DNA from: Zingiber officinale
Lineage: Eukaryota; Streptophyta; Magnoliopsida; Zingiberales; Zingiberaceae
Assembly: GCF_018446385.1 (NCBI RefSeq)
Contig: NC_055988.1
Coordinates: 163,816,209 to 163,880,208, forward strand
DNA: 64,000 nucleotides
Direction: 5' to 3'
The notes beneath the pieces are model-generated. The model was not told where the DNA came from. It did not search any database and worked only from the letters and a program-made list of their open reading frames with translations. The position numbers were made by a program, and so were the translations under genes. Positions 22,679 through 34,500 of the stretch are shown in pieces (within the stretch, counting starts at the first letter, position 1; the number at the start of each line of letters is the position of its first letter).

Positions 22679-23039
22679 GGAGTGTTTCTCATCAACTTTT
22701 TTGTATCCTTGCCGTTCGGCCAAACTTGTTATTTGCTGTAACTTTTTTGGTTTGCCCAGTGCTCGACATAAACAGATTATCTTTTCCGTTCCTTCAACTT
22801 TTGTTTTTTGGCAAGAAATTTTTCTTTCGTCACATCAAGTGTTCTTTAAAACTCCTCCGCTCGGCTCCACGCTCTAACGTGGACTCAAGCCGCTTGACTT
22901 CAATAACGTCTTTCGCCATGCAATTGGGCAGCCGCTCGGCGCGCGAACATCACTCGTTCACGTGCTCACATTTTTAATTCTAATTAACCATCTTTTGCTT
23001 TGCGCCTTACCTCAAAGGGGTTTTTCGCTAAATTTTTGC
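22679..23039. other. non-coding 3' part of the Gypsy element
   Basis: Sequence between the accessory gene stop and the 64-bp array. No coding frame was found. It contains several CCGCTCGG words. Confidence 0.6.
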
Positions 23040-23665
23040 AATGCGAGCCGCTCGGATGTTTATAGACGCCAGCTCGTCTCTCGATATTTAACGTCGGAGC
23101 TCGATGGCGTTCCGCTCGGACGTTTATAGACGCCGGCTCGTCTCTCGATATTTAACGTCGGAGCTCGACGGTCTTCCGCTCGGACGTTTATAGACGTCGG
23201 CTCGTCTCTCGGAGCTCGACGGCCTTCCACTCGGACGTTTATAGACGCCGGCTCGTCTCTAGATATTTAACGTCAGAGCTCGACGGTCTTCCGCTCGGAC
23301 GTTTATAGACGCCGGCTCGTCTCTCGATATTTAACGTCCGAGCTCGACGGCCTTCTGCTCGGACGTTTATAGACGCCGGCTCGTCTCTCGATATTTAACG
23401 TCGGAGCTCGACGGTCTTCCGCTCGGACGTTTATAGACGCCGACTCGTCCCTCGAGATTTAACGTCGGAGCTCGACGGTCTTCCGCTCGGACGTTTATAG
23501 ACGCGAGCTCGTCTCGATATTTAACGTCGGAGCTCGGCGGTCTTCCGCTCGGAGCGTTTATACGCCGCTCGTCTCTCGATATTTAACGTCGGAGCTCGGC
23601 GGTCTTCCGCTCGGACGTTTATAGAGGCCGACTCGTCTCTCGATATTTAACGTCGAGCTCGGCCG
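23040..23665. repeat. 64-bp tandem array inside the Gypsy element, about 10 units
   Basis: The unit runs TTCCGCTCGGACGTTTATAG, then a GACGCCGGCTCGTC block, CTCGATATTTAACGTCGG and AGCTCGACGGTC. About ten copies are present. One copy near 23190-23225 lacks the ATATTTAACGTC block and the last copies are shorter. The array lies between integrase and the accessory gene, in the variable 3' region of the element. Such arrays in Tat/Ogre elements are known sources of satellite DNA. Confidence 0.92.
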
Positions 23666-23793
23666 CCTTTTGCTATTCTAACACAGCCGCCCGGCAAACC
23701 CATTGGCCATCCTTTGGATTAATTTTGCTTCCTGTATTACAAGGGTACGAGCGACCAAAATATATGCAAAAATAAGTTACATTAGTGCACCTT

Positions 23794-24591
23794 TCACCCA
23801 GCCCGATAAGGCTGGAGATGATTCGCGCTCCACGGCCGGTCCAGTTGACGCCCGACTTCATCCTCCAAATAATAGGCTCCCGAGCGGAGCTTGTCAATAA
23901 CCTTGAAGGGGCCCGCCCAAGGAGCTTCTAACTTGCCAACGTCGCCGACCTGGAATGATCTGGGGATTACGCGGCGGTTGTAGTTTTGCTTCATCCGCTG
24001 CCGGTACGCCATTAGCCGAACGGACGCCTTGGCTCTTTCTTCTTCGACCAAGTCCAGCTCCATGTTCCTCCGCTCGGCGTTGTCCTCATCATAATTTTGG
24101 ATCTGAGCGGATTCAACTCCGACTTCAACAGGAATGACCGCTTCGCCGCCATACACCAGGTGGAAAGGCGTGACGCTCGTCCCTTCCTTTGGAGTCGTTC
24201 GGATGGCCCATAAGACGCTCGGTACTTCATCTACCCAACTTCCTCCCAAATGATCGAGCCGAGCGCGTAGAATGCGAAGAATTTCTCGATTGGCTACTTC
24301 GGCTTGACCGTTGCTTTGGGGATAAGCCACGGACGTGAAGTGTTGCTCGATGTCGTAGCTTTTGCACCAATCCTCTAGCATCTTCCCTGTGAATTGCCGC
24401 TCATTGTCGGAAACCAATCGGCGAGGGATGCCGAACCGACAGATGATGTGTTGCCAGATGAATTTTTTGACCATCTGTTCGGTGATCTTTGCTAGCGGCT
24501 CGGCCTCCACCCACTTGGAAAAATAATCGACCGCCACTAGCAAAAATTTCCTCTGCCCGGTCGCCATCGGAAATGGACCAACAATATCCAT
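23794..24591 (-). pseudogene. Gypsy integrase (catalytic core and C-terminal part)
   Basis: The frame starts MDIVGPFPMATGQRKFLL. It keeps the D,D-E core: Asp in AVDYFSKW, Asp in RLVSDNERQFTG and Glu in YPQSNGQAEVANRE. The C-terminal part has WAIRTTPKEGT, SFQVGDVGKLEAPWAGPFKV and AYYLEDEVGRQLDRPW. The segment between QVGD and GKLEAPW looks about a dozen residues shorter than the family, probably a small deletion. A TAG just upstream (24597-24599) stands where the family has Trp in PFDQWGMDIVGP. The zinc-binding N-terminus lies further upstream in another frame (VHQGSCGGHPGG ... CLSCQKYHNF). Confidence 0.9.
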
Positions 24592-24658
24592 TCCCTATTG
24601 ATCGAACGGACATGAAACGGTTGATGCCTTCATTTCCTCTGCCGGTCGGTGGGAGAAA

Positions 24659-27550
24659 TTATGGTACTTCTGGCATGAAAGGCACGGTCCGAGCGGCGTC
24701 TGCTTGTAAAGTCGGCCAAAAGTATCCAGCTAGCAGGATCTTCTTAGCTAGTGATCGTCCGCCCGGATGTCCTCCGCACGATCCTTGGTGTACTTCTTGG
24801 AGGATGTAAGCCGAGTCCTTCGAGCTCACGCATTTCAACAGCGGGCGTGAGAAAGCCTTCTTGTAGAGCTGATCGCCGATAAGTGTGAACCGACCGGCTC
24901 TCCTTCTTAGCAGCTGGGCTTCATTCTCATCGGGTAACGTGGCGCCCGAGCGGAGGAACTCTATGATGGGTGTCCGCCAGTCGCTTGGAAACGTGAGTCC
25001 ATCCATCCGGTCGACGTGCGCCACCAACAGTACTTTTTCAATTGGCTGCTGAATGGCGACCGACGTTATTGAGCTTGCGAGCTTGGCTAACTCATCGGCC
25101 GCTTGATTTTCTGCTCTGGGTATCTTCTGGACAATAACTTCTCTAAAATCGGCTTTGAGCTTCTCGAAGGCTTCAGCGTAGAGCTTGAGCCGAGCACTAT
25201 TGATTTCGAAGGTACCAGAGAGCTGCTGAGCGGCCAACTGCGAATCTGAGTGAAGCGTTACCCGACCGGCGCCGACATGCCGAGCTGCCTGCAAGCCGGC
25301 TATGAGGGCTTCATATTCTGCTTCATTGTTCGTGGCTTTATAATCCAGCTGCACGGATAAGTGCATCTTCTCTCCTTGAGGGGAGAGCAGCAGCATTCCA
25401 ATCCCGCTTCCGAGCCGAGTGGACGATCCGTCCATAAATAATTTCCACATGGCTTCCGGCTCCGAATTCTGCACCTCAGTCACAAAATCTGCCAAGGACT
25501 GCGCTTTGATTGCCGAGCGGGGCTGGTATTGGATATCAAATTCACTTAACTCCGTCGTCTATTTGATGAGCCGTCCGGATGCCTCTGGATTTAGTAGAAC
25601 ACGTCCGAGCGGGCTATTGGTTTTGACGATGATAGTATGCGCCAGGAAGTATGGACGGAGATGCCGAGCGGCGAGGACCAGAGTGAAAGCCAGCTTCTCG
25701 AGCCCAGTGTAGCGAGATTCAGCATCTTTTAAAATGTGACTAAGGAAATACACAGGCTCTTCTCCGCTCGCCCTCACTAAAGCCGAGCCGATTGCTTGCT
25801 CGGTTGAAGACAAGTAAATACAAAGCGGCTCACCCGCAGCCGGCTTGGCCAATACCGGGAGAGAATTCAGATATGCCTTCAAGTCTTCGAACGCCCGATC
25901 GCATTCTTCATCCCAGTGAAACTTTGTGGCTTTGCGCAAAATTTTGAAAAAAGGAAGGCTCCGGTCAGCAGTTTTGGATATGAATCTGGACAGAGCAGTT
26001 ATCCGACCGGTCAAACGCTGCACTTCCCTCAGATTCCTTGGGGGCGGCATGTCTTGTAGGGCTTTTATTTTGCTGGGATTTGCTTCAATACCCCGCTCGG
26101 TCACTATGTACCCCAAGAAACGCCCCCCTTTTGCTCCGAACAGGCACTTCTGGGGATTTAGCTTGACCCCATATTTGCGTAGCGTTCGGAAGGTTTCTTC
26201 CATATCCGTGAAGAGATCGGCCGCTCGGACGGACTTGATGAGGATGTCGTCCACGTACACTTCCAGATTTCGCCCGATCTGCTCTCTGAATACTTTATTC
26301 ATCAAGCGCTGATAGGTGGCTCCCGCATTCTTCAATCCGAACGGCATCACATTATAGCAATATGTGCCGTCGGCCGTTACGAAGCTGACTTTTTCTTGAT
26401 CTTCACGGGCGAGCGACACTTGATGATAGCCTTGGTAAGCATCGAGCATACATATTAATTCATAGCCGGCCGTAGAGTCCACCAACTGATCTATCCGGGG
26501 CAGAGGATAAAAGTCTTTCGGGCAAGCTTTGTTGAGGTCCCGAAAATCTATGCATACTCTCCACTTGTTGCCCGGCTTGGAGACTAATACTACGTTAGTC
26601 AGCCAGCTCGGGAACTGCACCTCACGTATATGGCCAGCTTCCAAAAGCTTCTCCACCTCCGCTCGGATGATGGCATTCTGCTCGGCGCTGAAATCTCTTT
26701 TTCTCTACTTCACAGGCCGAGCGTCCGTTCGGACGTGGAGCTCATGCTGCGCTACACTTGGTGAAATTCCGGGCAGCTCATGCGTTGACCAGACGAAGAC
26801 ATCATGGTTTCTTCGGAGGCATTGGATCACCTCCTCTTTCTAGTTGGCCTCCAGATCGGACGCGATGAAGGTCGTGGCCTCCGATCGGGTCGAGTGTATC
26901 TGCACTTCCTCTTTTTCTTCATAAACTAAAGAGGGAGGCTTTTCAGTTATGGTGTTTACCTCGATCTGGGGCGATTTCCGAGCGGAACTTGCTTCTGCTC
27001 GGACCATTTCAATGTAGCATCGCCGAGCTGCCAGTTGGTCTCCCCGTACCTCTCCCACTTTGTCTTCGACGGGGAATTTGATCTTCTGGTGGAAGGTGGA
27101 GACGGCCGCCCGGAACTCGCTGAGCGCCGGTCGTCCTAAAATGACGTTGTAGGAAGAAGGAGAGTCGACTACCACGAAGTTCGCTGTCCTCGTCCTCCTA
27201 AGCGGCTCCTCTCCCAGCGAGATAGCCAGTCGGATTTGCCCGACCGGCAGGACTTCATTGCCCGTAAACCCGTAGAGCGGGGTCGTCATGGGCAGCAGCT
27301 CGGCTCGGTCAATTTGTAGTTGATCGAACGCCTTCTTAAATATGATGTTGACGGAGCTTCCTGTGTCAATAAATACGCGGTGAATAGTGTAGTTGGCTAT
27401 TACCGCTTTGATGAGCAGAGCATCGTCGTGGGGTACTTCAACTCCTTCCAAGTCCTTCCGCTCGCTCTCTGCTGCAGCCGACTGCATGGATTTGGAGCTG
27501 CCGGACGCTCGCTTTTCTGGCTCGGTTGGAGTCTCCTCCGGTCGGCCCAC
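24659..27550 (-). pseudogene. Gypsy protease - reverse transcriptase - RNase H
   Basis: One minus-strand frame is broken by TAG codons at 26840-26842, 26705-26707 and 25559-25561. Protease (26840-27550) has the active site VFIDTGSSVNII and a later VILGRPAL. RT (25559-26656) has LVSKPGNKWRVCIDFRDLNK, LDAYQGYHQ, PFGLKNAGATYQRLMNKVF and the catalytic YVDD in LEVYVDDILIKS. RNase H (24659-25495) has LFMDGSSTRLGSGIG, NNEAEYEALIAGL, LHSDSQLAAQQL and AADELAKLAS, with the Asp-Glu-Asp-Asp set visible. The last part runs into the integrase zinc finger, where a one-base shift near 24675 ends the frame. A separate frameshift near 27440-27500 divides this frame from gag. Confidence 0.92.
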
Positions 27551-28874
27551 CAGCTATGATGTTGATCTCGCCTCGGGAAGTATTGCTTCTATTTTCCTCT
27601 TCCCGAGCGGACGGTCGGGACCGTTCTCTGGACGCTCGGCGATTCTCCTGCCTTGGAGAACGATGCCGATCGGGAGTCTGTTGCTGTCGCCTATCAGCTC
27701 GCGTCCGATCGGCTTCATTAGTTCTATGTCGCCTGTCGACTGAGGGAGACCGTCGGCCGCCATTCCGGGGCACGGGATGAGCCACGAAGGGGAGACTTCG
27801 ACAATCCCTTGTGTTGTGCGTATCCGTCCGGTGGAAGGAGCAGAACATCGGGGTCCATTTCTTCTTTGGCTTGGGCTGGGCGGCAGCTACCTCTTGCACA
27901 TGGGACCTGGTGTGGGGGGATCGGATTGCTTCGGCCCTTGGTCCTCTGGGCGGCTGATGAGCGGTGTGCTGTTTCCGCTCGGCAGGAGGAGCCCGCTCGG
28001 TTGGAGTTTCTTTTTTCCTGGCCGCTTGTGCTTCTTCCACGTTGATGTATTCGTTAGCCCGGTGTAGCATGTGATCATAATCTCGGGGCGGCTTTCGGAT
28101 GAGTGATCGGAAAAAATCCCCATCCACTAGGCCTTGTGTGAAGGCATTCATCATGGTTTCCGAAGTGGCCGTTGGAATGTCCATCGCCACTTTGTTGAAC
28201 CGTTGGATGTAAGCTCAGAGCGATTCACGGGCTTCTTGTTTGATGGCGAACAGACTAACGCTGGTCTTTTGATAGCGCCGACTACTTGCAAAATGATGGA
28301 GGAAGGCCGTTCGGAAGTCCTTGAAGCTTGTGATGGATCCGTCCAGCAGCCTCCGAAACCACCGTTGAGCCGATCCCGAGAGAGTAGTAAGAAAAACTCG
28401 GCACTTTACTCCATCTGTGTATTGATGGAGAGTAGCTGTGTTATCGAACTTACCCAGATGATCATCCGGGTCGGTTGTCCCATTGTACTCGCCAATCGTC
28501 GGAGGCACATAGTGCTTGGGCAGGGGGTCTCTTAAAATGGCCTCTGAAAATTGGCGATTAATCTTCTCGGGCGATGCGTCCGCTCGGGGGGCTTTCCCTT
28601 TTCTGTCATCTCGTCTCGGCATCTCGTTAGAAGAAGATCCCCGATCTCTATGAGTGGGTGCGGCGTCGGGGGTGCGGAATAGAGCCCGATGAAATGCGAC
28701 GGTGGCATGTGGTGCTTCCGCTCGGCCTCCAGACGCTGACGTTGCTTGCTGCTCTGGCCGGTCGGCTGATGCCTTCTGTTTTTGCTCCACGAGCTTGGCG
28801 GCCCTCAACTCGATCAGTGCGTCGAGTTCTTCCGTGGAAAGCGTCACCGTGTGTTGTCGTCCAGCTTCATCCAT
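27438..28874 (-). pseudogene. Gypsy gag with one internal TGA
   Basis: The frame starts MDEAGRQHTVTLSTEEL and continues in the same frame past TGA at 28215-28217, where ESL-stop-AYIQRFN replaces what is probably ESLRAYIQRFN in relatives (CGA to TGA). Capsid-like features are LPKHYVPPTIGEYNGTTDPD, HLGKFDN and FFRSLIRKPPRDYDHML. A zinc-knuckle-like CSFHRTDTHNTRDC follows, then an Arg-rich basic region. The end INIIAGGPTGGDSNRARKA is typical of Tat elements. Without the TGA the product would be about 478 residues. Confidence 0.88.
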
Positions 28875-28897
28875 TGTTTCCGTTCGGATGCAAGGGC

Positions 28898-28917
28898 GTT
28901 CCCACAGACGGCGCCAA
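28898..28917 (-). promoter_or_regulatory. Gypsy primer binding site
   Basis: On the minus strand, TTGGCGCCGTCTGTGGGAAC directly follows the LTR end. This is the usual place and TGGCGCC... type for a tRNA primer site in Tat elements. The exact tRNA was not determined. Confidence 0.6.
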
Positions 28918-28919
28918 AT

Positions 28920-29758
28920 TGATCCTGTCCGAATACTGAATCAGCGGACGCTGGGCACGAGGCGCTCTCCGATTGCTGACGTGGATCTTCGACTGGAGGC
29001 ACGAAGCTCCGGCGAACCTGCACAGAAGTCGGGCTGGGAAGGGGTTCCCGGCGGCGACCCTCCGACGCTCAAGTTAGGTAAGCAAATGGTGGAAAAAGTA
29101 GCTCCAAAGGTGTCTCACGCGTACCTCCGGCGAAGTATGAGGCTCGTTATATAGAACGGTGGAAGGGTCCCTGTGCGTCCACCGAAGTACATACATGTCC
29201 GCAGCCCATACTTCGGTATGTGTCTGTCAGAAAGCTTACCTGACGCCATACTGCTACAGTCCAATCACATCTTCGATGGGACAACAGAACACCTCGTTGT
29301 CAGACTTGGAGTATGGCCTAGCCATAGGATTTGACGGCTGTCAGAAGATGTTCCTGTCCCCCCTTTATCCACCGCCGGCCGGGACGTACGTCTGGCCGGC
29401 TGGACGGAGACCGTCGTCCGGACGGCCCTCATCCCCTACGCCGGCCGGGCGGCACGCCCCTCCCGTCTGGCCTGTCGCTTGCATTAATATGCTGGGGAGA
29501 TTTCCGGGCGAGTGCCTTCCGCTCGGCTCTTAGACATTGTTTCCACTGAGCGCCGGAACCCTGATTTCGACAGGGCGCCTTTAACCATCAGCCGAACATC
29601 GTCCGGTCGGCCAGCCGATAGGACCTCGATTCCACCCGACGGCAGGCCGGCCGACCGTCCGGTCGGACCCGGCCCTCTCCGAATGGACCACTGCCACTTT
29701 GACTTTCACGTAGCGTTGACTCCACAGGGCGGGGTCCCCTGTTCTTACTACAGGATCA
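28920..29758 (-). repeat. Gypsy 5' LTR (839 bp)
   Basis: Direct copy of the left LTR. A minus-strand TATATAA at about 29148-29154 could drive the gag-pol transcript. Confidence 0.92.
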
Positions 29759-30590
29759 ATGTAAATACTTAAAAATATATTTATTTAATATTATATAATT
29801 TCAAGATAATTAATTGGACGATGAAATTTATAAATAATAAGTATTAATGTTAAAAGAGATATATTATATGTGATAATAAAATTTATATTTTTTTGATGTA
29901 ATAATAAGTGTTATAATCATGATGTACTATGAATGCTCTAAATCGATCTCCTATGAATAACTTTAGCATAGGGTAATCAGAAGACTAAGGAACGAGTGTT
30001 TATTGAAAAATAAATGCAATCAACAACTTTCATCGGACTACTACTATAATTTTACTTTAATTAAATTGGAAGACCAAAAAGAGCTTCTAGAAAATTATCG
30101 TAATTCTAGTAAATATTTTAAGGGGTCTCGATTTAACTCGGACCGAATTTATATTTATAAAAATACCCTAGACCAACTTTATAAAGTCACCTTTATGATG
30201 ATGATAATTTCAAATAAAAAACAATATTCTTTTCACGACTAAGGGCATTAAATATTTCTCTCTGTATTTAACCATCTCAGTCCATTGTTCTTTCAATGTT
30301 CTTAATCATTCTAATCTTACTTTGAGATTACAAAAGTTCATTTCTTTTCGTGGGCTGACACGTATTATTATTCTCGTTAAAAGGGCATTATATATATATA
30401 TTCATAATTATTTTATTTTTTTTAATACCCAAAATGGTTTAAACTCAAGAGTTGCCCATTTATATATATTTGGGCATTTCGACTGTGTGTCGTTTAGGGA
30501 TTATATCGGACGTTTGTAACACAAGCAGAAAAACAAAAGACATGAGCGACTGGTAACTCACAGCCTAAAACCCTTCTAAACCCTTCCTCC
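29759..30590. other. AT-rich intergenic and upstream region of the helicase gene
   Basis: No gene was recognised. A 79-codon frame at 30003-30242 has no family features. Two AAACCCTT-like words near 30568 and 30579 lie just before the TATA box of the next gene. Confidence 0.4.
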
Positions 30591-30591
30591 C

Positions 30592-30663
30592 TATAAAAGC
30601 TACTCCCATTTCTTCGTCGCTGAACCCCCAACGGCCGCCACAGTCCGAGTTAGGGTTTTAGGA
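30592..30663 (+). promoter_or_regulatory. core promoter and telo-box of the helicase gene
   Basis: TATAAAAG at 30592-30599 lies about 80 bp before the ATG. The leader holds TTAGGGTTT (30652-30660), the telo-box found in many plant genes for translation and RNA-processing proteins. Transcription start is inferred, not seen. Confidence 0.6.
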
Positions 30664-30680
30664 ATCTATCGCCGGCGGCC

Positions 30681-31494
30681 ATGATCGGCCGTTTGATCCC
30701 CTTACGCCTTTTCCGCTCCTCCGGGAGCCTCCGACTTTCCCGCTATGGCGTCGCTTCTGCTGCCGCTCACCCGTCCTCCGTCTTCAGCACTCATCCCGAA
30801 GATTATCCTCTCGGTTCGAAGTTTTTTACTACCCGCTCATCGAGGTCGGGTCTTGGCCCGGGGACGCGGGAAAATCGGAGAGGCGATTTCAAGTCGAGGG
30901 GTGCTGCTGGGCAAGCGAAGAGTCTGATCGACGACGAAGCAGAGCTCAGCGATTGGGTCAGTGATCTGAAGAAGGATTCCTTTCGCTTGAGAATGAAGAG
31001 CGATGATGACGAGGAATCGGATGGGGAGATGCACAGGAGTTATAAAGGAAGGGGTAGAGGTCGAGATAGCGACGAGTTCAGTTCCAGGGGAAGACGGTCT
31101 ATGATGGATAGGTCGCCTTCTAGGAATGATGGGGGTAGAGGTCGAGATAGCGATGAGTTCAGCTCCAGGGGAAGACGGCCAATGATGGACAGGCCCCCTT
31201 CTAGGAATGATAGGGGTAGAGGTCGAGATAGCAATGAGTTCAGCTCCAGGGGAAGACGGCCGATGATGGACAGGTCGCCTTCTAGGAATGATGATTTTTC
31301 TCGGGAATCTAGTAGCGGGAAGTTCCGAAGTTTTGAAGGTGGAAGAGGTGGTTCTTTGCGGTCAATGAAGGATAAGCCACTGTCAAGGATGCAGCGGGAT
31401 GACGATTTTGATGATTTTTCTGGACCATCTGGTAAATTTAAGTCTCGTGCTTCCAGGAATTCACTGGTTAAGAGACGGTTTGATAGTGATTTAG

Positions 31495-31541
<47 letters not shown>

Positions 31542-34500
31542 TTTGGTTCTTCGTCTAGGAAAAGCAAGGGGCGGGGTGGTCAAAAGATGCCTTCTACATT
31601 TTCAAGAAAAGATAAAAGAGATAACGACTTGAGCTTTAAACAGATGCGAGGCGTGGATAGGTCGGCGGTTTCAGAATCAGATGAGGAGGTTTCAGAATCA
31701 GAGGGAGAGGAAGATGAAGAAACTGAGCATGAGGATGATGTATCTGGTTTTAGTGATGATTTTTTTGGCAACAAAGATGAAAAAGAGGGGTCTGTTAATG
31801 ATCTCTTGACGAGCTTAGGTTCCACCAAGTTAGGAAATGAAGACAATGCACACTCAGCGCCAAAAAAATCAGATTCAAGCAGTGATTCTTACCTGAGTGA
31901 AACTAGGTAATTTTTGCAATTTTGCTTCCTTATCGTGTAAAGAGTTGCTGCACTAGAATGGTTTACTTGAGTTTTTGCCCTCATATTTTTTGTAAAATTC
32001 CCATAGTGGTTAGCCAAGAAGCAAGCATGCAGAGCTACTTGAATCAAGTATTCAAGTTGGATCATAGTACAAACAAATTTATGTGAACATCATTTTCATA
32101 GGAATTTAGTTTGCTGATTGAGTCAAGTTTCTTTTCACTTTTTGTATGCTTTGGAAGAAGACATTTAAATTTTAATATACGTCTCAAGAGAAAAATGAAA
32201 TATATCAATCCAGATGCAGTATTTGTTGCAGTTTATGCATTCAAGTATTATTGTTTGTGGTGTGATTAGCAAGGAGTTAACGTATAAGTTGTGTGAATGC
32301 TTTGTTGGTTCTAAACTTTAACTAATACTGCATTTTTCAGATTTGATGAGTGCTCCATCTCACCTTTGACGCTTAAAGGAGTAAAAGCAGCTGGATATGA
32401 GAAGATGACACTTGTGCAAGCAGCGACCCTTCCTGTAATACTTCAAGGTTAGCCATCTTATGTCATTTCTTGCATTTGCATGCGGATGATATAAGGATCT
32501 TTCTTTTATTTGACATTGAATATTATCTAGTTTGTCAATGCCTCATGGTTAATAATTCTTGAGATTCATCATTCTGATCAAGGGTTGATTTGTTGGAGAA
32601 ATTGAATTAGATAAGGTGTTAGAATGACTGTCCAATAGAGTGCTTATAATGTCTTAGCCAACTGATATCTCCCTATGGTTTGCTACACAGTTTTTTCAGG
32701 AATTGCATTATTGTTATCATTTGGATAAATCATTGTACTCTGACTTGATCTTGATTCAATATGTCAAGAATAACAAATTCCTGCAGTTGGATATGTTTAA
32801 CATTTCTTTACATCTAAGGCCTGCTCCACTTGACTATTCATCTCTTTTATTGCAACGGTCTGTAGATTATCATCGTTTTAAAATTTTTTTTTTGCGATAC
32901 AGTAACTCTACACCACCCCCCTGGTTTTCCTATGTCTTGTTTTTTATGCTTTACAGTACAAACTCAGGGCCCCTTCCCCCCTCCAAAGGGTTTCCTTTTA
33001 TTTATATCCACTGATTTTGTCACCTTTCCATCCTTTGAAGGAAGACTGAACCCTAAGCTCTGTACCCCCCGTGGATGAAAAACTTATTAAGAAAGAATTT
33101 TTTTATTTTTTGCAAAAGGCAGTTGAAAGCAGGAGATTAAGTTTAGGGATATGAGTGCACAGGAATTATGAACTAAGAAAAGAACATCAGGTAAGGGATA
33201 TGAAGAAAGTATATTGGTTTCTCATTCACTGGTTAATAAGCATAATATTTCTAACAGATCTAGAGCTTTAAGTATGTATTTCAACTAAGTTCATTAGAGT
33301 ATTTAATACCAGTCTTCTACAATTTTTCTTTCCCATGGTAGGTGCACTCTATATAATCACGTCCTTGCACCTTTATTCACATGCTCAATTTGCATAGAGA
33401 TTTTCTGCCATATCTGTGCAGCATATTCATATATGCCACAGATCCCAGATGGTGGTTTTTGAAACTATGATGCCGCATGCTCATAGTTGAGTGCGGTGGT
33501 ATATAATGTTCGTATTTTAACGCCCTGCATTCCAAGTGACTGCACCCCCATCATCATGCTCCATGCCTATAGTTTAACATAGGCAAGCTGGGTAATCCTT
33601 AATCTAGTAGGTTGCCCCCATCCAAATAAGTAATAATTTTGGAATGGAATTGTATCCACTTCATTTCATGATTATGACTGGACAATGTCAGCATTTTGGT
33701 TTTATTTGCAGGTAAAGATGTTCTGGCAAAAGCAAAAACTGGAACTGGGAAAACTGTTGCATTTTTGGTGAATAATCCACCTTTGGAATTCTGCACTTCT
33801 CAATTTTTACACAGCATTTCCCCCATAGTTTTGCCATGTGATAATTGTGAACCAATTGGCTGCTTCAGCTTCCAGCAATTGAAGTTGTCTCAAAATTACC
33901 TCCTGTTGATCGCGATCAAAGAAGACCACCAATCAATGTTCTTGTTATTTGCCCTACTCGTGAGCTTGCAGATCAAGCTGCTGCAGAGGCTGATAAGCTT
34001 CTTAAATTTCATCCATCAATTTGTGTACAAGTGGTGATGGGCGGAACACGATTAGCACTAGAACAAAAAAAGATGCAAACTAACCCATGCCAGGTAAAAT
34101 ATTGGAATTCTTGGGGAAACGTGAGGGTTCTTTCAACAATGGAAGTGATTCTCGTTAAAACTCAGATATTGCATTTGCAGATTCTTGTAGCAACTCCTGG
34201 AAGGCTTCGAGATCATATTGAGAATACTCCAGGATTTGCTACTCAGCTGATGGGCGTCAAAGTTCTCATCCTTGATGAGGCTGACCGTCTCTTGGATATG
34301 GGCTTTCGAAAAGATATTGAGAAGATTGTGACTGCAGTTCCCAAACAGCGGCAAACACTTTTATTTTCTGCAACTGTTCCAGACGAGGTATGTTTGTTTT
34401 CAATGATATGAATACTTGCCATATACTGATTATGAATTTCATTAATTTGATTCAAAATGCCCAGGTCCGCCAAATATGCTACATTGCTATGAGAAGAGAC

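Larger units (their letters stand above)
19038..29758 (-). mobile_element. Ty3/Gypsy retrotransposon, Tat lineage (10.7 kb)
   Basis: Terminal direct repeats 19038-19892 and 28920-29758 both read TGATCCTG...GGATCA on the plus strand. The pol order on the minus strand is protease, RT, RNase H, integrase, which is Gypsy. The primer-site-like TTGGCGCCGTCTGTGGGAAC lies just inside the right LTR on the minus strand. A purine tract AAGGGGAGGCAAG lies just inside the left LTR. The gag end motif GEINIIAGGPTGGDSNRARK and an antisense accessory gene downstream of integrase place it in the Tat (Ogre/Retand-like) group. Flanks TTATA and ATGTA are not a clean duplication. Stops and frameshifts in every gene make it inactive. 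Confidence 0.93.

Noticed and set aside
23040..23665. CRISPR-like array
   Set aside because: Units are directly adjacent with no unique spacers, and the array lies within a plant retrotransposon.
25926..26312. 128-codon plus-strand frame inside the Gypsy pol
   Set aside because: Antisense shadow of the RT coding region, with no family features.
19033..29763. Target-site duplication for the Gypsy element
   Set aside because: Flanks TTATA and ATGTA do not match well enough. The duplication may have mutated, or the copy may be recombinant.
31040..31567. 175-codon Ser-rich minus-strand frame
   Set aside because: Antisense of the helicase Asp/Arg/Ser repeats; explained by the repeat composition.
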